This document shows positions 7,162 through 12,772 of a stretch of 15,261 nucleotides of DNA, piece after piece. Location of the stretch: the NCBI GenBank assembly GCA_031265535.1, contig JAISCO010000097.1:1-15261 (forward strand), in the 5' to 3' direction. Positions within the stretch are counted from its first letter, which is position 1, and each line of letters opens with the position of its first letter. Made by a program: the position numbers and the translations under genes. The notes beneath the pieces are model-generated. The model did no database searches. It saw nothing but the letters and a program-made list of their open reading frames with translations, and was not told the origin of the DNA. Source of the DNA: Spirochaetaceae bacterium. Lineage in GTDB: Bacteria; Spirochaetota; Spirochaetia; Treponematales; Breznakiellaceae.

Positions 7162-8337
7162 CTATTTAAGCCTTATAATTATACTGTCGGCTTTTTCTTT
7201 ATAACGTTCAGGGGATTCGTAAGCAGCCTCTTCCAGATAGGCAATAGCTTCGCTGTTCCTGCCCGCGGTCGCGGCGTTAATACCAAGAGCATACTTTACA
7301 AGAGCAGAATCGGCGCCGTATTGTAAAGCGGAACGGTAGTAAGCGTCCGCCATATCATAGTTACTGTCTTCAGACGCCAATAGACCCAGATAGTAATATG
7401 GCGCATAGTGCACCGGTTTTTGATAGAGCGCGGCAAGGAAGTAAGACTCGGCGTTTTCAATATCTTTCACAGTATAAGCCGTCTGCCCAAGGTCTATAAG
7501 CTCGGCAAAAGTTTTTCTGCTTGCGATATAGTTATTATAATCCGCGCGCATCTTTTCAAGCGTATTCCAACTGGTCAAACGCTCCATGACCACTTGTGAA
7601 TTTTCCGCCGCCGAGTTGCTAGGCGAAAGCAGCATGAACGCCTCGGTAATCGCTCTAAAATAGTCCCCGTTTCCGCCGTTATTAAGAAAAAACGAGACAA
7701 TAGCCCAAGAAACAGGCTGAAAATATTCAGGCATTCCGTTCAAATCCGACAAAAAGACAGATTCCAGCGAAGGTTGATGCGGGCCAAGATTTTTTACGGT
7801 TTCCAGCCATGAAAGATTTTCCTCATAACGGAGTTCACGGGTTTCCGGGTCAAATTTCAGCGTATTAAAATAGATGGCAAAACCTTCCCGCATCCATGAC
7901 GGCGGATACGGAATAAAGGCGCGGAAAAATTGAATGAACGCCTGATGCGCGAGCATACGTTCTTCCTCCGGGGATCCCCTGTTTACAACAAGCTCACGCC
8001 GCTCAGGTTGGCTGTAATGCAGATAAACCGCGCCGTCCCGTGTTGAGCCGAGCTTTGATGAAACATAACTGTCGTACGCCGTTTTACTCGAAAACGACAC
8101 TATGCGCAAGGGGCCGGTTAACGCGGCGGGATTAAAACGGAACAACCTGTTATACGTATCAAACCTGATCTCCATCTCACGGCAAAGCATCTCCGCGTCA
8201 TAACTGCCGCCATCCGAAATGACGTTAAAATACTGATTCCGTACCTCAACCCTGATTGGATTCGCCGCATCATATTGAGCCATCAACGGACTCAATATAG
8301 CTGCGGCAAACAACAAGGCTATTACGATCTTCTTCAT
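7162..8337 (-). CDS. Periplasmic peptidase-MA-like protein with C-terminal TPR repeats
   Basis: A 391-residue exported protein of unknown role. Residues 1-20 are a Sec signal peptide ending LMA before Gln21. The middle resembles the peptidase MA (gluzincin) domain: a LAHQAFIQFFRAF helix (129-141), then PPSWMREGFAIYF (146-158), where the W..EG.A.Y pattern and third zinc-ligand position are kept. The expected HExxH is replaced by HQAFI, so the catalytic glutamate and second histidine are missing and the domain is probably not an active protease. Residues from about 275 to the end form about three TPR-like helical pairs (AESYFLAAL, ADAYYRSALQYG, AIAYLEEAAYESP), suggesting a protein-binding scaffold. 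The ATG has AGGGGG about 4 bases upstream. It lies 56 bases downstream of the P-loop/Asp23-like gene on the same strand and may share its transcript. Confidence 0.8.
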   Translation of the reverse strand: MKKIVIALLFAAAILSPLMAQYDAANPIRVEVRNQYFNVISDGGSYDAEMLCREMEIRFDTYNRLFRFNPAALTGPLRIVSFSSKTAYDSYVSSKLGSTRDGAVYLHYSQPERRELVVNRGSPEEERMLAHQAFIQFFRAFIPYPPSWMREGFAIYFNTLKFDPETRELRYEENLSWLETVKNLGPHQPSLESVFLSDLNGMPEYFQPVSWAIVSFFLNNGGNGDYFRAITEAFMLLSPSNSAAENSQVVMERLTSWNTLEKMRADYNNYIASRKTFAELIDLGQTAYTVKDIENAESYFLAALYQKPVHYAPYYYLGLLASEDSNYDMADAYYRSALQYGADSALVKYALGINAATAGRNSEAIAYLEEAAYESPERYKEKADSIIIRLK

Positions 8338-8361
8338 TTTTCCCCCTGTAATGAAAATCTA

Positions 8362-8396
8362 TAGGCTTTTTAATCTGATTACAAATATAAAGCCTA
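8362..8396 (-). other. Inverted repeat at the stop of the P-loop/Asp23-like gene
   Basis: TAGGCTTT (8362-8369) and AAAGCCTA (8389-8396) are perfect complements separated by 19 bases, and the arm at 8389-8396 overlaps the upstream gene's stop codon. On the minus strand the stem is preceded by no GC-rich core and followed by no clear T-run. It could be an attenuator between the two genes or a weak terminator. Confidence 0.35.
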
Positions 8397-9257
8397 CGAT
8401 TGCATTATTTCAATAACTTTGTCTATAATAATGTTCACTTCTTCAATGAGAATTCCAGTGTACTTCTCTATATTTTCGGTAATATATTGTCTAAGTTCAC
8501 TAATTTTTTTTTCAAGATCGGTTCCGAGATTCACATCTATCGTTATGACGAGCCGGTAGCCGGTTCCCACATCTTTTACATCAATTTTCTTGACATAAAA
8601 ACCGGTGTTAAATTCATTAACGCAGTTTTTCACAATCAAGCTGAGCGCCCGATCCGAGATGAGCAGTCTTTGAGGCACGGAGTAAGCGGGACACACGAGG
8701 GATTCCTCATGCGCGGCAGGAATAAATTGAATGGGTATTTGAACTTTGGACCGCTTCAATATCGAGATCGGCGAAAAAAATATCCCGGGATATCCGCGTT
8801 TGACCTCGACCGACGGCACCGGAATAATATGCTTTCCCTCGACCCGCCGCGTCCTGAGCGCGTTATCTATATCATCCCGGCCGGCAACCTCTTCAATGTT
8901 AATGATGCGGCAAGGCAGCGGAAGCTGCAAACGCGCCGCTATCTTGTTTACCATCTTTTCGGAAGTTCCAATGATAAGAACCCCGGAAAATTTCTCTGTT
9001 TGAAGTTTATAGGCAACTTCGTCGCGGCGGTCTTTTTCGTCAAATACAGCCGCTTTGACGGCGGCCATGAATGATTTTTCCTCTTTTGCCGAATGACCCG
9101 CTATTATACGGTTATTCCGTATCAAAAGCCCGTCATCAATTATAAAATCAATGTGATGCTTTTGCGCCACAAGTTTTGCGTGGTAACTTTTACCCGTACC
9201 GCTGGCTCCGACAAGCGCAAAGATTTTATTTTTCGCAAAAAATAAATCAAAAATCAT
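8394..9257 (-). CDS. P-loop ATP-binding protein with a C-terminal Asp23-like domain
   Basis: A 287-residue protein joining two parts. The N-terminal half is a small P-loop NTPase: GASGTGKS at residues 17-24, then FIIDDGLLI (a likely acidic switch region) and GVLIIGTSEKMVNKIAARL. The C-terminal part, from about residue 205, reads as an Asp23/Gls24 (DUF322-like) domain: a helix ALSLIVKNCVNEF, then strands and helix VKKIDVKDVGTGYRLVITIDV, and a closing ITENIEKYTGILIEEVNIII. Asp23-like domains in Gram-positive bacteria are tied to envelope stress and membrane attachment; what one does on a P-loop protein is unknown. The ATG at 9257 has no clear Shine-Dalgarno. The TPR protein gene follows downstream. 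Family assignment of the P-loop half is firm, of the Asp23-like half moderate. Confidence 0.75.
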   Translation of the reverse strand: MIFDLFFAKNKIFALVGASGTGKSYHAKLVAQKHHIDFIIDDGLLIRNNRIIAGHSAKEEKSFMAAVKAAVFDEKDRRDEVAYKLQTEKFSGVLIIGTSEKMVNKIAARLQLPLPCRIINIEEVAGRDDIDNALRTRRVEGKHIIPVPSVEVKRGYPGIFFSPISILKRSKVQIPIQFIPAAHEESLVCPAYSVPQRLLISDRALSLIVKNCVNEFNTGFYVKKIDVKDVGTGYRLVITIDVNLGTDLEKKISELRQYITENIEKYTGILIEEVNIIIDKVIEIMQS

Positions 9258-9261
9258 TATA

Positions 9262-9292
9262 TATTATAAACAAGCTTTAAGCCCTTCCGCAA
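9262..9292 (-). promoter_or_regulatory. Candidate promoter, possibly giving a leaderless transcript
   Basis: On the minus strand TTGCGG is followed after about 18 bases by TATAAT, and the ATG of the P-loop/Asp23-like gene begins only five bases after this -10-like box. With no Shine-Dalgarno visible, a leaderless or near-leaderless message is possible. This is pattern matching only. Confidence 0.3.
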
Positions 9293-9299
9293 CAAATTT

Positions 9300-9432
9300 T
9301 CAATGAGCAATTAGCAATGCGGGTAGCCGCGTATGCCGATAGCTTTTTTCAAACCCTAAGGCACGGAGTAACGTCCTCTTTGGGTATGCTGCCGCGTAGC
9401 GGACTTTAACCCGCTGGCGGGGCTGGCGGGCC
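9300..9432. repeat. Composite intergenic repeat block 2
   Basis: Starts with short CAATGAG/CAATTAG heptamers (9300-9319), then a diverged module B from GCGTATGCC at 9329, keeping GGCACGGAGTAA and TTTGGGTATGCTG. It ends in the hairpin CCCGCTGGCGGG (9410-9421) plus an extra GCTGGCGGG. Recognisable permease coding sequence begins at the next bases, so this block sits exactly at the truncation point of that gene. Confidence 0.75.
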
Positions 9433-9837
9433 TTTGCGATAGTCGCCCTGTCGTTCAATGCCGGAGCGTATATGTCGGAGACAATCCGCGGCGCTCTTCT
9501 CGCGGTGGATGTGGGGCAGCTTGAAGCGGCCTACAGCGTCAACATGAGTGTACAGCAGGCTCTTGCGCGGATTGTGCTGCCGCAGGCATTCAGCATCGCC
9601 CTCCCTTCACTGGCAAACACCCTTGTATCCCTCATAAAAGAGACTTCTCTGGTTTTTACCATCTCGATTGTAGACCTTATGGCGCGCGCCCGCATTGCCG
9701 GATCGCGGGGCTACCGCTTCTTTGAAATCTATGTGGTCGTGTCGATTATCTACTGGCTGCTCTGTACCGGAGTCGGCAGGCTGCTGAGCATGGCGGAAAA
9801 GCGCGCCCGCAGGTACGAAAGGGGCATGGGCGCGTGA
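9433..9837 (+). pseudogene. Polar amino-acid ABC permease (HisM/GlnP type), 5'-truncated
   Basis: C-terminal part of a HisMQ-family permease. In-frame homology begins around 9433 (AFAIVALSFNAGAYMSETIRG), upstream of the ATG at 9472. It includes the EAA loop that docks on the ATPase (GQLEAAYSVNMSVQQALARI-VLPQA), the SLIKETSLVF segment and a last membrane helix (YVVVSIIYWLLCTGVGRLL). A normal member has about 215-250 residues with five helices; only about 135 remain, so the first helices are missing. The frame runs back only to a TAG at 9397-9399, through repeat block 2. No binding-protein gene precedes it. Translation could still start at the ATG at 9472, giving a 121-residue stub, but a working transporter subunit is unlikely. 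It ends in a GTGA overlap with the ATPase gene. Confidence 0.78.
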
Positions 9838-10583
9838 TATGTCTTGAGCACATCAGCAAATCTTTCGGCGGCAATCCTGTGCTGCGGGACATAAGCATTT
9901 CCATAGACAAGGGCGAGATTGTTTCGATCATCGGTCCCAGCGGCGCGGGGAAAACAACGCTGCTGCGTACCTTTAACTGGCTGGAACAGCCCGATACCGG
10001 CAGCGTTACCATAGCCGACGCATCGGTTGACGCGGCTGCGGTAAAAAAGAGCGATGTGTCCAGGCTGCGTTCAAAATCGTCTATGGTGTTCCAGCATTAC
10101 AATCTCTTTAAAAACAAGACCGTCTTGCAGAATGTTACCGAGAGCCTTATCGTGGTCAAAAAGCAGCCCAAGGCCCTGGCTGAGGATAAGGCGATGGGCA
10201 TCCTTTCCTCTATCGGGCTTGCGGGCAAGGCGGGCGAATATCCCTCCCGGCTTTCCGGCGGACAACAGCAGCGGGTTGGTATAGCGCGGGCGCTTGCGGT
10301 GGACCCTGAGGTGATGCTTTTTGACGAGCCTACCAGCGCGCTGGACCCGGAGTGGGTGGCGGAAGTGCTGGAAGTGATAAAACGGATCGCCCTTGCGGGG
10401 ATGACCATGATTCTGGTGTCCCACGAAATGCGCTTTGTCCGGGAAGTGTCATCACGGGTAATCTTTCTTGATGCCGGAGTTCCGGTGGAAGACGCGGCGC
10501 CCGAAACAATGTTTACCCGCCCGCGGCAGGAACGCACCCGTCAATTTTTTATGAAAAACAGAGAATACCAGCCGTTCCTGTAG
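9834..10583 (+). CDS. Polar amino-acid ABC transporter ATPase (GlnQ/HisP type)
   Basis: ATPase subunit for uptake of polar amino acids, cytoplasmic face. Full length (249 residues) and apparently intact. It shows Walker A GPSGAGKT (34-41), Q-loop VFQHYNLFKNKTVLQN, signature LSGGQQQRVGIARALA, Walker B VMLFDEPTSALDPE and H-loop LVSHEM, all in the form typical of GlnQ/ArtP. The GTG start overlaps the stop of the permease remnant as GTGA, so translation was coupled to it. Because its own permease is truncated and no binding protein is adjacent, it is probably orphaned unless it serves another permease elsewhere. Specific substrate cannot be read from sequence. Confidence 0.9.
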   Translation: MICLEHISKSFGGNPVLRDISISIDKGEIVSIIGPSGAGKTTLLRTFNWLEQPDTGSVTIADASVDAAAVKKSDVSRLRSKSSMVFQHYNLFKNKTVLQNVTESLIVVKKQPKALAEDKAMGILSSIGLAGKAGEYPSRLSGGQQQRVGIARALAVDPEVMLFDEPTSALDPEWVAEVLEVIKRIALAGMTMILVSHEMRFVREVSSRVIFLDAGVPVEDAAPETMFTRPRQERTRQFFMKNREYQPFL

Positions 10584-11025
10584 TGCTCACCTCCTGAATT
10601 GAAAAATTAGCCACAAATTACGAAAATTAACAATTAACAATTAACAATTAGCAATTACCAATGAGGAGTGAGGAGTGAGGAACAAAACCGAAGGCAGCTG
10701 TCGAAGTGAACGCGTCTCCGCCCCCATTCGCGCTTGCCCTGCGGAGGCTCATTAAATTAAGGATTTTTGCTATTGTATTAAAAAAGATACTGTGATACAA
10801 ATATAAAAAGTATTAAGTTTAGTGAGCTTGTTCCAAAACTAATCGACTATGCGCTAAAGCGCATGGTGCGCAAACTTTGTTTGCGATGGAACAAGCTCTT
10901 AGAAAAATCGGTCTAAAGCCCGCTTTTTCTATTAAATCTAAGGTTGCCGGCCTTGCAAAGCTTGTCTCCCCAAAACTGAAGTTTTGGAACAGCTTCTAGT
11001 ACTTAAATTTTAGTTGGAGTTTTCT
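10584..11025. repeat. Composite intergenic repeat block 3, including a MITE candidate
   Basis: No gene. In order: a 31-bp module (10591-10621) also found at 12546-12576; a graded heptamer array (10625-10680) running AATTAAC x3, AATTAGC, AATTACC, AATGAGG, AGTGAGG x2; module A (10701-10727); an AT-rich stretch; and then the structured element at 10824-10996, listed separately. The promoter of the lipoprotein gene must lie here or inside the element. Confidence 0.75.
10824..10996. mobile_element. Candidate 173-bp MITE with internal branched hairpin
   Basis: The left end GAGCTTGTTCCAAAACT and the reverse complement of the right end GAAGCTGTTCCAAAACT are terminal inverted repeats sharing a perfect 11-bp GTTCCAAAACT. 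TAGT lies immediately outside both ends (10820-10823 and 10997-11000), as a 4-bp target duplication would. There is no coding potential. The left 75 bases fold as one unit (10824-10898): a perfect 12-bp closing stem enclosing ATGCGC-TAAA-GCGCAT and CGCAAAC-TTT-GTTTGCG. A second partial copy of the right end lies inverted at 5942-6007. Confidence 0.6.
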
Positions 11026-11457
11026 ATGAAGAACAAATTTGTATTTTTAGGTTTGATTTTTGTCATGTTTATGATTATGGGGTGTTTTACAACACCGTCA
11101 TCTACTGGCAACAGACAAGCGGCACAACGTTCTAATAGTCAAAAGAGATTGTTAGATCCAATTGATGTTGTTGGGAAGAACCTAATTGGTACTGATGAAA
11201 GCGGCGCCTATAGTTTTCTGCTGCATGAAGATGGAAATCTGGAATATACCGTAAACGGTACAGTGAATACAGGAAATTGGACTTTTGATAAATCTGCTGT
11301 AATGTATCGTTATACTTTTAATTGGACAGAAGGCGGCAAGCAACAAGGTTATATTATGGACTTTTTGGCCAATGGAGCAGAAATTATTATTGCCGGGCAT
11401 GGGTATGCAACTGATGCTTTTATAACTTCTTGGAAAAAAGTGACCATTGAAGAATAA
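11026..11457 (+). CDS. Small predicted lipoprotein
   Basis: A 143-residue secreted lipoprotein of unknown function. The N-terminus has basic residues, a hydrophobic stretch and a lipobox-like FMIMGC with the lipidated cysteine at position 20, then a Ser/Thr/Asn/Gln-rich linker. The rest (from about DPIDVVGKNLIG) is a small beta-rich domain with alternating strands (AYSFLLHEDGNLEYTVNG, GNWTFDKSAVMYRYTFNW, EIIIAGHGYATDAFITSWKKV), reminiscent of small lipocalin-like stress lipoproteins, but I cannot name a family. The start is the ATG at 11026, with GGAG six bases upstream; an in-frame TTG at 11014 overlaps that site. It follows directly after the MITE candidate, which may affect its promoter. 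Confidence 0.75.
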   Translation: MKNKFVFLGLIFVMFMIMGCFTTPSSTGNRQAAQRSNSQKRLLDPIDVVGKNLIGTDESGAYSFLLHEDGNLEYTVNGTVNTGNWTFDKSAVMYRYTFNWTEGGKQQGYIMDFLANGAEIIIAGHGYATDAFITSWKKVTIEE

Positions 11458-11901
11458 TTGAATGAACCTTCTCGCCCCAAGGGGTGAGGCATTAGACGCC
11501 CACTGCGAATAAGCGTACACCGTCCGTGGTGTGCGCCTCGTAACAGGATTTATAGAGTATACTCACGAGCAATGATATTTGCCAAACTCAAGCAACAAGG
11601 CCGGCCTTTTTCTTACTCAACATTTGTAATAGCAAAGGTGTTGTAGTTTATAGGTACAAGGGTATCGAATATCTGGACTGACTCGCTTATTGTCTTGACA
11701 TCTTTCAAACTGTGGGTAGCGGTCTGGAGACCGGAAGAAGAATATTTTACCTCAAAGTCGAAAAAGTCGAATAAGGAAAGAGTAAAGAGGGGGTCTCTTA
11801 AAAACTTATTCGACTTCATTGACTTCGCGGTTCATAAAATTCTTCATGTATCCACATTATATCATGTTATTTTGAGCAAATACTTTCGCTTGTTAGTATA
11901 A
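11458..11901. other. Intergenic region with two hairpins and an inverted repeat pair
   Basis: No confident gene. Two strong stems follow the lipoprotein stop: CTCGCCCC-AA-GGGGTGAG (11471-11488) and GCGTACACC-GTCCGT-GGTGTGCGC (11513-11536), each with one wobble pair and neither with a T-run. A 14-mer CACTGCGAATAAGC (11501-11514) recurs inverted at 14426-14439. At 11754-11775 and 11805-11827, AAGTCGAA-type 9-mer repeats face each other, sharing a perfect 12-bp AAGTCGAATAAG. Confidence 0.55.
11613..11819 (-). pseudogene. Unrecognised short reading frame, probably a gene remnant
   Basis: A 68-codon frame. Its first part (LFDFFDFEVK) is encoded by the AAGTCGAA repeat shared with 15155-15175. The last ~40 residues (LKDVKTISESVQIFDTLV, then PINYNTFAITNVE) look protein-like, but I do not recognise them. 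No good ribosome site is visible. It is most likely the 3' fragment of a lost gene next to a repeat, or chance. Confidence 0.2.
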
Positions 11902-12099
11902 TTACACAAATGTTTTTTGGGGAAGCAGCAAAGTCAAACGCTTTTGAAAAAGAGCGCTTGACTTTGATCGTAGCGCAATTATTTTTAACGGAAGTATACC
12001 CATAGCGTCATCGCTGACAATAATACAGGGGCGGGTCTTTTTTATTTCCGCTCCAACAGCGGGGTTTAAATTAATTTCCCAAATTTCACCTTGTTTCAA
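11902..12099 (-). pseudogene. MazF/PemK-like toxin, C-terminally truncated
   Basis: The first ~42 residues are a clear MazF/PemK N-terminus: KQGEIWEINLNPAVGAEIKK, then TRPCIIVSDDAMGILPLKII, with the conserved GEIW, the TRP arginine and the VSxD strand. MazF-type endoribonucleases have about 110 residues; here the frame switches after LKIIA to an unrelated tail and stops at residue 65. The missing part carries the later strands and C-terminal helix, so RNase activity is doubtful. The tail is encoded by a 14-bp inverted repeat (11929-11942 and 11952-11965). The start is a TTG lying inside the 3' end of the antitoxin gene (14-base overlap), with GGAG about 9 bases upstream. Confidence 0.7.
11929..11965. 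repeat. 14-bp inverted repeat at the toxin truncation
   Basis: CAAAGTCAAACGCT (11929-11942) faces AGCGCTTGACTTTG (11952-11965) across a 9-base loop, with one wobble pair. It lies where recognisable MazF homology ends, so it may be the end of an inserted element or a hairpin that now terminates the toxin message. Confidence 0.6.
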
Positions 12100-12298
12100 C
12101 GAAGTCTTCTCCGTCCAACAGCGTTAAGTCCGTCAGTGTTTTGTCATTTGTATAATCAAAAAGCGCTGTGCCGGCGGCGTATTTTAAACGCGAGCGCTGT
12201 TCGGCTTTCCGCGTCAAGCCGGTTATTTTTTTCGCTGTTAGTATTTTTTTGTTCGACGGCAATGTCCGCGCGCCATTCTGCATTTCTGATGTTTTCAT
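12086..12298 (-). CDS. Antitoxin of the MazEF-like pair
   Basis: A 70-residue basic protein encoded just upstream of the toxin remnant and overlapping it by 14 bases, the usual order for MazE-type antitoxins. The C-terminal half (ALFDYTNDKTLTDLTLLDGEDF) is the short acidic segment such antitoxins use to wrap their toxin; the N-terminal half is lysine/arginine-rich (KKILTAKKITGLTRKAEQRSR) and may bind DNA. An ATG at 12298 is preceded by GAGG at about five bases. Assignment rests on position and on the C-terminal pattern; no clear AbrB or RHH fold can be read. It may persist as an orphan antitoxin. Confidence 0.6.
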   Translation of the reverse strand: MKTSEMQNGARTLPSNKKILTAKKITGLTRKAEQRSRLKYAAGTALFDYTNDKTLTDLTLLDGEDFVETR

Positions 12299-12772
12299 AA
12301 CAACCTCGTTTTACTCTCACCGCATTTTTTTCACTACCCTATCATTTTATAATTTTTCCCCCTGAATTCAAGCCCGCGCATTTTACGCCCGGCCATGCCA
12401 CGAAGCGGCGGAGTGAGGAATTACCAATTACCAATTACCAATTATCAATTAGGAATTAGGAATTAGGAATGAGGAGTGATGAGTGATGACAGGGGGGCGC
12501 GACTATGAGACACCGGTTTGCGATGACGCGGGGAAACAGCGCCCCCTCCTGAATTGAAAAATTAGCCGCAAATTACACTAATTGACACAAATTATCGGAG
12601 TAAATGCAAAACCCCGACCGCCGCTGTCGAAGTGAACGCCGCTCCGCCGCCAGCGAGCGGCGGCAAGTTGCTAGCGCGGAGCGCGTGAGAAACCCACTGG
12701 TGGGCGCGGAGCGTATGTAAACCCACTGGTGGGGGTTAACTCGTATGCTGTAACGCTGTAAACTGTAGTTTT
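12299..12772. repeat. Composite intergenic repeat block 4
   Basis: No gene. It contains an eleven-unit heptamer array (12412-12488): AGTGAGG, AATTACC x3, AATTATC, AATTAGG x3, AATGAGG, AGTGATG x2. Next are the 31-bp module (12546-12576), module A (12627-12653), and two tandem 29/30-bp units ending in CCCACTGGTGGG (12693-12704, 12722-12733). These hairpins are the same as the CCCGCTGGCGGG hairpins elsewhere but with both arms changed together. The pyrG start follows 39 bases later. Confidence 0.8.

Noticed and set aside
8400..9074. Long plus-strand open frame opposite the P-loop/Asp23-like gene
   Set aside because: It is antisense to a gene with clear domain motifs, and its own translation shows no recognisable pattern.
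10625..10680. Heptamer arrays considered as a CRISPR array
   Set aside because: Units are seven bases, contiguous and without unique spacers, and no cas genes are present.
10824..10898. 75-nt cloverleaf-like fold considered as a tRNA
   Set aside because: Only two internal arms, a 12-bp closing stem, no TTCRA arm or anticodon loop features.
11597..11611. AAGGCCGGCCTT palindrome followed by T-run, terminator-like
   Set aside because: Only a 4-bp stem remains once a loop is allowed, and no convincing gene ends just before it.
12344..12371. TTGAAT and TATAAA boxes upstream of the antitoxin on the minus strand
   Set aside because: The spacer is about 14 bases, too short for a normal promoter; not strong enough to list.
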